A model generated the notes under the pieces. The model made no database searches, was not told the DNA's origin, and was given only the letters and a program-made list of their open reading frames with translations. DNA of 64,000 nucleotides from Skeletonema tropicum (lineage: Eukaryota; Bacillariophyta; Thalassiosirophyceae; Thalassiosirales; Thalassiosiraceae), in contig CM074129.1 in assembly GCA_037178625.1 (NCBI GenBank), forward strand, positions 1,178,001-1,242,000, written 5' to 3'. The stretch's first letter is position 1. The number at the start of each line of letters is the position of its first letter. The translations under genes and the position numbers were made by a program. Shown piece after piece: positions 9,134 to 18,432 of this stretch.

Positions 9134-10132
9134 ATGGATCCATCGCCACCAAAATCAACGTTCACCATGCCCCTCCCCAAGCTACCCATGGACGAACTCT
9201 TCGACCGCGTCCGTGAAAGCCTCGAAAAGATAGATCGAAGAGAGGCGGCGAAAAAGCGTCGTCGAGAGGCTTTGGAAGAGAAGCGATGGAAGCAGAGATG
9301 CAGGAAGATGAAGGATGCTGTTGAGAAGGGGTCTTTGTTTCCGACCTGGGCATCTGCGGGTGCTTCATCGTCTGAATTATTAGATGAGGAGCTTGAAGCT
9401 GATGCGGTTGGGAGCAGTAGCCTGGCTGATGAGGAGGACTTGTCCGACAAGAAGGAAGACTCAGCCCCTGGATCACCTCCTCATAAAAGCAAGTACTCTT
9501 ATCCAGCACCAGCAAAGTCGGCACCAAAACCTATCCCTGAAGAAGAGCTGATCCGAAGACATAAGGTTGAGCAAGAACTCATTGCATTATCAAAAAAGAT
9601 AACGGAGGAAAAGAAGAGAAAAGAGCGGATGATACCGCTAGTCTGGGCTAAGCCTACGTTTGACCCCTTCCCTTCAAGTAATGCATCTGATGCTGCTGCT
9701 GCTGCTGCTGCTGCTGCTGATTCTCATGCTAATGCTGATGCTGCTGACAGTGGTGACAGTGGAGACGGTGCTTCATCTTCTAGATCCAATTCTACAGGTG
9801 ACAAGTCAGAAGCCAAGGAGCCTCAGAATCCCAACCCTCGAAAGAGAGACATCGATCAAGTCGCGGGCAAGAAACCGTACCGTAATCTCAACGCTATGGG
9901 GATACCACCTCAAGCAAGTGCATACTATGCTCGTGATGAATCCTTACATGGTCGTGGTGGAGGACACAGTATGGGCTTTGGGTGCTTTAGCCAATGCTCG
10001 CAGGAGGAAATTGACGATTTTGTGGCGTTTGTAGATAAGTTGATCCCGACAAAGACAAATCCCAAGTGGAAAATAAGGAGGCCATCCACGGAGTCATCAA
10101 CAGATGATGATAAAGGCAAATGCAGTGCGTAA
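9134..10132 (+). CDS. Lys/Glu-rich, probably nuclear protein, paralog B
   Basis: 332 aa, colinear with paralog A at 3011-3952 over the whole length. It shares the charged N-terminal helix, the second EEELIRRHKVEQEL helix, the basic NPRKRDIDQV patch and the conserved GRGGGHSMGFGCFSQCSQEE block near the C-terminus. The main difference is an inserted Ala tract coded by a GCT microsatellite (about 9690-9718), followed by SHANADAADSGDSGDG. Most other changes are single substitutions and the reading frame is kept in both copies, which suggests both are (or were until recently) functional. Function is unknown. Confidence 0.65.
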   Translation: MDPSPPKSTFTMPLPKLPMDELFDRVRESLEKIDRREAAKKRRREALEEKRWKQRCRKMKDAVEKGSLFPTWASAGASSSELLDEELEADAVGSSSLADEEDLSDKKEDSAPGSPPHKSKYSYPAPAKSAPKPIPEEELIRRHKVEQELIALSKKITEEKKRKERMIPLVWAKPTFDPFPSSNASDAAAAAAAAADSHANADAADSGDSGDGASSSRSNSTGDKSEAKEPQNPNPRKRDIDQVAGKKPYRNLNAMGIPPQASAYYARDESLHGRGGGHSMGFGCFSQCSQEEIDDFVAFVDKLIPTKTNPKWKIRRPSTESSTDDDKGKCSA

Positions 10133-10596
10133 TTAGTAGAATATAGTACTGCAGTTGGCAATAGATCCAGATCCTTGTAAAATAGACTGTGCTTGAGCTT
10201 CTGGAGGCTTTCTTCTTCAATGAAAATTGCAAGAAGCTCTTTGACGCTTGATGCATGGGTAGTTCTATCATCTGGCTGGTCGAGAGATGAGAACGCACTC
10301 AGGTGCACTTGCCAAATTTTTAACGAGGTGCAAGCTGATGAGAGCACTCTGTCGTGAGATGGTACTCTTTGTACTTTTTATTGTGACGTGCGTGAGGTAT
10401 TTCGTTGCGGAAAATACTGGGACAGGAGGTGATTGTCCCAAGACGGTTGAAGGCAAGATCAAGAGAACTTTACTGAAATCGGCTAGAGATTGATGATCTG
10501 ATAATGATGTGACTTTTAAGACTGTTGCTGAAGTATTCTTTTTAGCTGTCTCATACACCATGTTATGAAGGCCGTGCATCCCGCCAAAATCTTCAC
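10133..10596. repeat. 3' flank of gene B, copy of 3990-4380
   Basis: 10150-10540 is the partner of the flank behind gene A. It ends near the terminal inverted repeat of the MITE at 10597. No coding region is seen. Confidence 0.6.
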
Positions 10597-11072
10597 TTTT
10601 TGCACCCAGAGCCTTTTTTCAATTTTTTTTGTTAGTGAAATGCTCTAGCTTTGGGCCACAATGGCCAAAATTATATTTCGGAGAGTTGCCCAATATGCTT
10701 TTCCAGTAGCACCATCCTTTTGTCGACCATAATGGGGGTTCTATACATGTGTTGACTGGCCGATAATTCCAATGCTCCGCTGAGAAATGCATGTGAGAGT
10801 CCACTGCATTTTTGCTAGACAAATTTGGCAGACCATCAGCCATCAAAGCTAGTACCAAGCTAGAGAGCACCTTCAAATGCATATCTCGACGAAAATATAC
10901 GGCTTCACCACCTGCCCCTCAGTATATATACTTGCATAATAGTCACCTAAAGGATAGTATTTCGGGACAAGCATGTAAACCACTTCCCTGAAACTTAATT
11001 TTGGCCACCATGGCCCAAAGCTAGAGCATTTCACTAACAAAAAAATTGCGGGAAAGGCTCCGGGTGCAAAAA
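10597..11072. mobile_element. 476-bp inverted-repeat element
   Basis: The first about 75 bp (TTTTTGCACCCAGAGCC... TTAGTGAAATGCTCTAGC... TTGGGCCACAATGGCCAAAA) return as the reverse complement at about 10998-11072, with roughly 85-90% identity by eye. No clear target duplication is visible. A minus-strand 87-codon frame (10619-10882) with HMHFSAEHWNY and STKGWCYWKS looks protein-like and may be a transposase fragment, but I cannot assign it. Confidence 0.6.
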
Positions 11073-12951
11073 ATCGACCTGCACAGCCTAAGTATGCTGA
11101 TCATACTCTTGACCGGCACTGACTTTCGCATCTGAGTTTGACCACGAGACGGTAAATCCTCTTTATTTTTTTACGTGTTATCGTCGCGGTGGAGATTTCC
11201 CGCCAAAATTTGAGTCATACCCTATTTATTTACCCTTGCTTAGGAGTAAATGTAACAGAAATTTTAAAGTACGTCTGGTGGGCCCTCAAGAGGCGACATT
11301 ATCTACACTAAGTGATAACGAACATGTGCTGCAGTAGCTACCTTCTAATGAATATCTATTCATTTCCATACATAAATTCCCTGGAAAGGTCAATCGAAAG
11401 ATGAGTGATTACGAAAACTCTTGGTCTCCAGCGGTACCCTTTTTTGTCATACACGACAAGCCTTGTCGTGCGAACTGACCATTGTCGTCATTTTTTTCAC
11501 AACAACTTCATTTAACCAGAAGATGCCCAGGGGATAATGAAAAAAATCACCAGCGATCACCATGGCGCACCTCGACCCCGTACGTGCCGACATCAACAAC
11601 ACTAGCTACACATAAAATTAGACAGCCCAACTGCAGCAACTCCCTCTCCAATAGCCTTTCTATGAAGTGGTGTCCTCAGGTGGACATCGATTCACGCCAT
11701 CGCTACTTATTATGACACCAAAGTAGAGGTGCCGGAAAATTGCGCTTTGACATCGGTGTGATGATGCACTTCCAATATGGTCTTCAGATGAATAGTTGGA
11801 GCTGCTCTGCCACTGAACTGGTTTGCAGACGCCATCTATATTCTATTAAGCGGCGATCGATCCCCTCTAGAGTGTGTCGGGGCGTTCTATGGCGCATGTA
11901 GTGGCATGGTGAATACAGTAGTTGAAAATTGATAATTTCCACAAAATACATCAAAAAGGAGAATGCATATATCTGACAGAAAATGAAATGAGAGGGTGCC
12001 AAAAGTCTGTGAGGTGATGACTATAATATAACAATCAACGTGGTTGGTGTAGATATCTCTATTTCATTGCGGCTACGACATTATTGGACTGGTTGAAATG
12101 TAGCATATTTTGGTGGAAAATGAAGAGCCGAATGCAATCACATACACGAGTATTTGAAGTGATATTAAGTGTATTCATCCTGCAAGTTGGGGGCCTTTTC
12201 ACCACACAACACCAATAGCCATCTGTTGCGAGCATTATACAGTGGTTTCAGGGTATCATATGACTCCTAACAGCACCATTCCTACCCGATGGGATCAAAG
12301 CAACAGCGGATGATTTGACCTACTACTCAATTATTACGTCTAATTTGTATGTAATCAATAAAACTGATAATAATAATCAATCATCATAGTATTCAGAAGG
12401 TGTCTGCAATGCACCATGGCTATTAAATAACCGAAATCTATTAAATATGAGTATGTCATGATGTTGCCCGGCATGTGCAGATTTTGTGTCTCTGGCGGTT
12501 AGAGCCGTATACCATCACAACGACGCCGATTCGGCCGCCAACGCTTACAGAATCGGAATCTACATAAAAAATGGGGTCAGTCACTATGTTGTTTATGTTG
12601 ATTTTGGGAATGTTGGCCCAATAGTAGCATGGTTTGCCGTCGGATTCGTCATGGAGGAGATGTTTTTTGTTAGTGTTTGATGCGTGATGGCCGAGCACCC
12701 CGGGCCGACGATGCCAGTGCTACTGAATTAGTACCCCCAATATCTTGGAGAATGGTCGGAATACCACCATGTCACGTTGCAGAGGCGTTCTAAACTAACT
12801 AAATGGAAGGTTGTTGGTCTTTGAACCAAAAGAATCGACCTATTATTGACATAGTTACGTGGTAAAGACGCCACCCGGGGTGGATCCGGGGTGTGGGCAT
12901 CTTCTGGTTAAGTAGCCAATTGAATTCATAAAGTATTATTGGTAGCAGGCA
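11073..12951. other. Gene-free stretch before the MYND gene
   Basis: No convincing CDS. A small palindrome CACGACAAGCCTTGTCGTG lies at about 11452-11470. Several CACCATGG-like and CATCG-rich blocks resemble the style of the dispersed repeat at 7441-8765, but I could not establish alignment. Frames of 60-80 codons here lack domain signals. Confidence 0.4.
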
Positions 12952-13788
12952 ATGGGAAGGAAGCGAAATAAAGGAAAGGCGAGGAAGGCCAAAGCCGCCG
13001 TGGCTGAGGAACAGCGGCAGCAAAAACATGCTGAGGAATTCCATGTACGAGAGCGTGAGTTGGAAGATTGGTATCGTACGGAGCAGCAGTGGCATCAATC
13101 ACTGGCACGTCAATTTCAGCAGTGTCTGATCAATAATGAACCTAAATGCATGCATGGCTTTGACAAGATCGACGGGGCCTGCTCTCAATTTGCGATCGCG
13201 TTTAGGAAATCATATTATGAAGCTGCTGATGGCGATGATAGTCTGCTGCCTTACCTCAAGGCAGCTCAAGATGCTACGATGGTTGAATATGCCGACTTGT
13301 GGAATGATCCTATCAAGATGGAAATGGCTATTTCGTACTTTTTGTATTTGGGGACGAACAATATTAAGGAAAGTGATTATTTTGATGCCCCGGTGAATGC
13401 TGCTATTGCCAGGTATTTGGAGCAACACATCGCAGTGAAGTTGAGACAAACGCAAGCTCTGTATAATGTGACAAAAATAGTAGAAGCTTACAATCCCGAC
13501 ATGCACACACTCGTAAAATTCTTCCGGAAGCGCATTCCGTGCACCTGCTTGGATGAGGAATACGAAGGAGTGAAAAATATCACAAAGACAGGTTGGTGCT
13601 TCAATCCAGAGTGTGTCATCCCTGTCGAAGAGTTGGAACGCAGCAAAACAATGTATTGTGGCCGATGCCGATGTGTAGCCTATTGCTCGCGTGAATGCCA
13701 ACGAGCCGATTGGGAAACACACAAAAATTGTTGTGACACGAACTCTGCAATAAAGGCCGAGTTTGAAGCCAAGCATCAATGCATGTAA
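12952..13788 (+). CDS. MYND-type zinc-finger protein
   Basis: 278 aa, single exon. It starts MGRKRNKGKARKAKAAV, a basic N-terminus that could be an NLS. The middle is helical and acidic without a recognised fold. Residues about 216-261 hold the MYND finger: CFNPEC, then CGRCRCVAYCSRECQ, RADWETHKNCC, giving the expected C-x2-C ... C-x2-C ... C-x3-C ... H-x3-C ligand series. MYND fingers bind proline-rich partners and often occur in chromatin or signalling proteins; there is no SET domain here. Related diatom genes often pair a helical N-terminal region with a C-terminal MYND. The exact role cannot be read from sequence. Confidence 0.75.
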   Translation: MGRKRNKGKARKAKAAVAEEQRQQKHAEEFHVRERELEDWYRTEQQWHQSLARQFQQCLINNEPKCMHGFDKIDGACSQFAIAFRKSYYEAADGDDSLLPYLKAAQDATMVEYADLWNDPIKMEMAISYFLYLGTNNIKESDYFDAPVNAAIARYLEQHIAVKLRQTQALYNVTKIVEAYNPDMHTLVKFFRKRIPCTCLDEEYEGVKNITKTGWCFNPECVIPVEELERSKTMYCGRCRCVAYCSRECQRADWETHKNCCDTNSAIKAEFEAKHQCM

Positions 13789-14838
13789 GCACAGACGTAG
13801 CATCAAGGGTAATCATGCTTCTTCATTCTTCAATCATTGCACTGTTGGATTGTTTGCTCGGACTAGATTCGACATTCATCCACCACTCAAAGCATCACAA
13901 TAATTATAGGAATCTGGAATCTTCTGAATCTTTTCATGCAAAGCTTTTTTCCATCCATACTTACATACCACAGTCATAATATATTTGGTACTTCTTCAAC
14001 CGCCACGCCCAAATTGGTTCAAATCACAGTGCTGGCTGGTGATAGATTCGTCAAAGGGCTGAAGTCCTCTATCTGCCCCCATTGGTTCTCTTCTTATTCT
14101 GCCTTGGACATCATCCCCAAATCAACCCCGCCGGCCAATTCGACTAGTTTATTGATTTGAATAGGTGTTAAGCAAAATTCGCACCCCGGATCAGCAGATA
14201 GTTGATTGTAATGTGTTTTGATGTTTATCGATTCGATGGAGAGCAACAGAAGACGAATATTATGTAACCATCAGCGGCAGCGCGATGTTGGGCCGCAGCA
14301 CCGCAGCTGTTTGCGCTGCCAATTGTGGGCGAATCGAATGAAACGAAACGCCGACTGCACCCCGAAAGTATCACCGATTGTTATTGAAGGGGAAGAGGAG
14401 GTTATATAGCTCGTGAATGTCACTATTAACAGCGTCTGCGGCCGCGGCCTCACAAGAGGATACATAGATTGAGAGAGACCGCCATGGTTTGGGCGGAACA
14501 CGTCACTACACCCCTGGATGGATGGTTGGCTGTTAGCTGGCTTGCTGGCTGGCTGGCTGAAAGAAGTTTTTAAGACACGTGTCTCCCTTTCCTAGAACAA
14601 CATGATGCTCACGTCATCATTATGACGGAACTTTTCACGTAGTTGTTGCTTGCACGCACCAGTATCATTGAGATCTGAGATCACCGTTTAACTCGCGGCC
14701 GTAATGCCCAAGCTTATGGCGCTTCCTCTTCCTCTCGTTTGTTGACGCAGAAGCAGCTCTCATGCATTGAATGTCGACGTTCGCTTGTAAGTAGTAGTTC
14801 ATTATTCACAACTTACTCGATTCGTAGAAGCACCTCCA
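13789..14838. other. Intergenic region with a GGCT-repeat patch
   Basis: No gene is seen. A GGCT/GGTT-type microsatellite lies at about 14512-14562, shortly upstream of the hydrolase gene. Palindromic GCGGCCGC is at about 14438. Promoter elements for the downstream gene must lie in the last few hundred bases but none is distinct. Confidence 0.4.
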
Positions 14839-16281
14839 ATGAATATCATGTCCAATAATCGACATAGTAGCAGATCAGCACGGAAGCCAACACTTCCTCG
14901 GCTGCTACTACTCACTACCATCCTCGTGGCAACTACACCGCTGGCTGCAGGTTTTTCTCTGTCGAGAAGAGCAATAATAAAAAAGCGACCATCGTTGCCT
15001 CTGCGCCGTCTTGTGACCAAACGCACTAAACTACTATCCAACCAACGAGCAAAACAGCAAACACTCTCAACGATGATGAAGCAAGCACAAGTAATCCAAC
15101 GCCAATCCAACACCACCACACATCCAAAACCTCGCTTCAACAGAAGCACCATATTATCCATCGGCATCCTCACCACAGCACTTGCCTCCTTTGCAAAACC
15201 ATACCTCCTACTCCTTCTATCCGCCACCCTCTCCACAATAATCCCCTACGCCTATCGACAAAACGATGACGGAGAATCACGACGACGTCTCTGGGCAGAA
15301 TTTGAAAAGAGGACCGATTTACCACCTGAATTAAAGTGTGAAGATGTCGATTTAGAAGAACGGTATTGGACGAATGAACGTGGCATGTGTCTATTAACTT
15401 CGGTTATGAAGCCTAAAAGTAATCAGCAGGTTAGAGGTGTCATCTGCGTTTGTCATGGGTACATGGACAATGTATCTTTCCTCAAGCGTGTGGAATACCA
15501 ACGATTTGTGAAGAAGGGCTTTGCCGTTGTAATGATCGAGTATGAGGGGCATGGTCGTTCGGATGGTGTCAATACCTTTATCCCATGCTGGGATACCATG
15601 ATTGGAGATGTAGAGCAATACTTCCGTGAGGTTACCGAGGAGAAGTTCCCGGACAAGAAGAAGTTCCTCATGGGTGAGTCTATGGGTGGTGCAGTTGCTT
15701 ATGATGTCATGTCAAGGAATCGAGAGGAGTATGATGGAGTCATCTTTGCTTGTCCCATGGTCAAGATTTCTATTACCCCTCCAAAGATTGTTGTGAACAC
15801 CCTGCGAGCTCTATTGGGCAAATCAGGTACGATGAATGCATTTAGTATGCTGCCAGTTGCACCGTCCAAGGGCAACATTCCTCAATTAAGTTTCAAAAAT
15901 AAGGAAAAGATGGAATTAGCTCTGACTGTTCCCACGGCATATGGAAGAAAGCCTCGATTGGGAACGGCTAGGGAGATCCTCGAGGCGAGTGAACGGATCT
16001 CCAACTCAGTCAGCAAGTTTGATGCACCGTTCATTATTCTTCATGGCCTTTCGGATCAAGTGACCTGCCCGAAGATGTCACAAGACTTTTACGACGAATC
16101 ATGCTCCAAGGATAAAGAGATCAAACTGTACAAGGGAATGTATCATGCCCTAACTTTTGGTAATAATGATGATGAGATTGAAACGGTGTTTGATGATGCT
16201 ATTTCGTGGGCACTTGAGAGGAGTAAGACTCCTGTGGAGGGATTGGGGATTGCTCTTGAAGAAGTTTTCTCATTCCAATGA
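14839..16281 (+). CDS. Plastid-type alpha/beta hydrolase (monoacylglycerol lipase-like)
   Basis: 480 aa, single exon. The N-terminus has a basic n-region, a hydrophobic core (LLLLTTILVATTPLAAG) and then F-S-L-S-R-R; Gly/Ala followed by Phe fits the diatom bipartite plastid presequence, and the next 60 residues are basic and Ser/Thr-rich like a transit peptide. A second hydrophobic stretch near residues 120-137 may be a membrane anchor. The serine-hydrolase core follows: oxyanion motif VCHGYMDN, nucleophile elbow GESMG with Ser281, acid Asp406 in GLSDQV, and His436 in MYHALTF. This order and the lid region match the Hydrolase_4/monoglyceride lipase-lysophospholipase group that also contains plant caffeoylshikimate esterase. 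A lipid ester substrate in or around the plastid is inferred. Confidence 0.82.
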   Translation: MNIMSNNRHSSRSARKPTLPRLLLLTTILVATTPLAAGFSLSRRAIIKKRPSLPLRRLVTKRTKLLSNQRAKQQTLSTMMKQAQVIQRQSNTTTHPKPRFNRSTILSIGILTTALASFAKPYLLLLLSATLSTIIPYAYRQNDDGESRRRLWAEFEKRTDLPPELKCEDVDLEERYWTNERGMCLLTSVMKPKSNQQVRGVICVCHGYMDNVSFLKRVEYQRFVKKGFAVVMIEYEGHGRSDGVNTFIPCWDTMIGDVEQYFREVTEEKFPDKKKFLMGESMGGAVAYDVMSRNREEYDGVIFACPMVKISITPPKIVVNTLRALLGKSGTMNAFSMLPVAPSKGNIPQLSFKNKEKMELALTVPTAYGRKPRLGTAREILEASERISNSVSKFDAPFIILHGLSDQVTCPKMSQDFYDESCSKDKEIKLYKGMYHALTFGNNDDEIETVFDDAISWALERSKTPVEGLGIALEEVFSFQ

Positions 16282-16883
16282 TGATGATGCAGATGCAGGT
16301 ATGTAGTTCTTGCGACAATGTAAATATTAGTAGTAGGACGAACAATTTTGATTGTTTACTAAGATATTGTGATTGAAGTTGAGGTGACAAAGATGATTAT
16401 CTAAAGGTAAGGGGTTACGATTGACTCTACGATACAATGAGTAGCTTAGTAAGATATTTTGTTTGCATGCAGTTCTCTCCAACCGTGGTCCTCTTCCTCC
16501 TCTGAGCTAATTTTTGAGAGCATTGGGAAACAAATCAACGTAGGAATAGGTTGGGAATGAGAGACATCCGTCCCAAATGAAATGCCAAAAATATCTTTGC
16601 ACGGCGGTACAGCCTCGTGAGTTTCTGACGTCAACGTCTCTCCTCATTTTTCCCCTTTTTGTCACATTATAGTAGTACCACACATATATAGACACGGTAA
16701 TTAGCAGTTGCTTATATATCTTGAAAGATATTGTCACATTCTTTGACTTTTTTGGAGAGATGCTAACCGCCGCTGTGAACCGCCGTGTTCGGTGGGGTTC
16801 GTCCTTTTTCGAAAACCACCCTCATCTCAAAACGCTCATAAAACAGCAGCTATCAAATCAAAGCAAAGCAAAGCAAAGCAACC
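16282..16883. other. Intergenic region
   Basis: No gene. A CAAAG tandem (about 16859-16880, AAAGCAAAGCAAAGCAAAG) sits directly before the PA28 start codon and is probably 5' UTR. Nothing else stands out. Confidence 0.45.
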
Positions 16884-17765
16884 ATGTCAATCTCCGCCCT
16901 CCGCACGGAATCATCCACCGCCGCCAAAGCCATCCTCTCCTCCGGAGTCGACACCCTCACCTCCCTCACCACCGCTCTCTCCACCGCTGCACCCTACGCG
17001 GATATTTCGTCTGCCGAATCTGCCTTCGTCGCTGCGATTGGAGCCGATGTGGAAAAGTCGAATGATGTTGTGGACGGACTTTATGTGGTTGTGAGGGATG
17101 CGCTGGTGAAGGCAATTGGGAATATTCGTGTGCTGGAGAAGTTTATTGGCTTGAGGGTGCCGCAGATGGGTGAGTTAAGCTTCATTATAGTGTGTTATGT
17201 CTTGTGTGTACGAAGATAAGTATGATTTTGCTAATCGTTTCTTCGCTCACAACATTCATCACCTCACGATCTCATAATCTACTACCCAACAGAGGACGGC
17301 AACAACTTCGGCGTAACAGTCCAAATGATGATGTCCAAACTCCTCAAAGAAAAACGCGAACAACTCTCGACTTCCCTCTCCGAAACATCCAAATACTACT
17401 CCTCACGTGCCGACGCCATTGACAAATTCAACCACCTCTCCAAAACATCCAAGGTACAAACCACGTCGGAATCCACTGGTAAGTCGACTGGTGGGAAAGA
17501 TGGAGATTCCAATACCACCTCGTCCAATACTTCAGTTGAAACAAAGACATCGACGTCAAGTGACAAAATTGATGCTCATCGTGTCAAGGCTCTGGCAGCA
17601 TTGGATGCACAAATGTATTGTGAGTTAAAGTTTGCTTTGGAGGGGATGGTGGATGATTATTTGATCATTTTGGATAATTTTGAAAAGAATATGGATAAGT
17701 TGGAGCATCCTAGGGGTAAGGCTTATGGGGGGTATGGGAGTGGAGGGAGCAGTATGGTGTATTAG
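16884..17765 (+). CDS. Proteasome activator PA28/REG family subunit, two exons
   Basis: Exon 1 runs 16884-17169, a 123-bp intron 17170-17292 (GTGAGT ... CAACAG), and exon 2 17293-17765; total 252 aa. The splice joins P-Q-M to E-D-G-N-N-F-G, which restores the strongly conserved PA28 activation-loop region (P..EDGNNFGV.VQ). The C-terminal helix with DYLIILDNFEKNMDKLEHPRGKAYGG matches the PA28 C-terminal 'KL..PRG' segment, and the chain ends G-S-S-M-V-Y, the type of C-terminus that docks on the 20S alpha ring. A Ser/Thr/Lys-rich insert (residues about 150-180, SESTGKSTGGKDGDSNTTSS) lengthens an inter-helix region. PA28/REG forms heptamers that stimulate 20S proteasome peptide hydrolysis; whether this is the nuclear gamma type is not settled. 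Confidence 0.85.
17170..17292 (+). other. Spliceosomal intron of the PA28 gene
   Basis: Donor GTGAGT after ATGG; acceptor ACCCAACAG before AGGACGGC. Phase 1. Its removal joins the EDGNNFG motif in frame, which is strong evidence for it. Confidence 0.85.
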
Positions 17766-18432
17766 ATGATACGATGTATGAATTGAAAGAAAGAATGAAT
17801 GAAAGAGAATATTGGATGATTTTATTGGTAGTTGACCCTGTGTTGTAGTTGTGGTGGTTTGTCGAAAGAGAGAGTAGAAATAATACAGCAAACGAATCAT
17901 ATAAGTATTACACAATAGTAGAAAGAATACATTCTGAATGATAGAGTAGCCTCTACCAAGGCTGAAGACCACTGACAATTTCTCTCTCGCTCAGTTGTCT
18001 GTGAAAACTGTGGACTATAAATTGGTGACTCATACACGATTTTGTCTGTAGTGCGGAACAAAATTATTCTTATAACCTGAGGTATTTAGAGAAAAATAAC
18101 GCAGAGAAGGCGCGGCACGTGGGTGAGCAAAGTTGAAATACTCCTATGAGACTCTGATATACATGCGCATGCGGTATCTCTGATTCTATCTCGAAGAATT
18201 GCCTACAAGAGATAGGAGATCATGGACAAGAACAGCACAATATATTCTTGAAATTATCTAATTACAGACCACTATTTCGAGCTATGAAACAATCCTAACA
18301 TATCCTAAAACAATGCAAACAAAACATGTATGCTCAACATCAGAGTCTAATTCACCCCAGTAAACCATTAATCTAATCCTCCCCCATCTTCTACATTTGA
18401 TGCCAAAATCAGCCTTCAACTGAGCTGAGTCT
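17766..18432. other. Convergent intergenic region
   Basis: Lies between the ends of the PA28 gene and the minus-strand secreted-protein gene, so it holds both 3' UTRs. No ORF of note. A short block near 18205-18236 (GATAGGAGATCATGGACAAG) recurs at about 43256-43284. Confidence 0.5.

Noticed and set aside
14010..14080. GGTTCAAATC motif as a tRNA T-arm
   Set aside because: No acceptor, D or anticodon stems could be folded around it.
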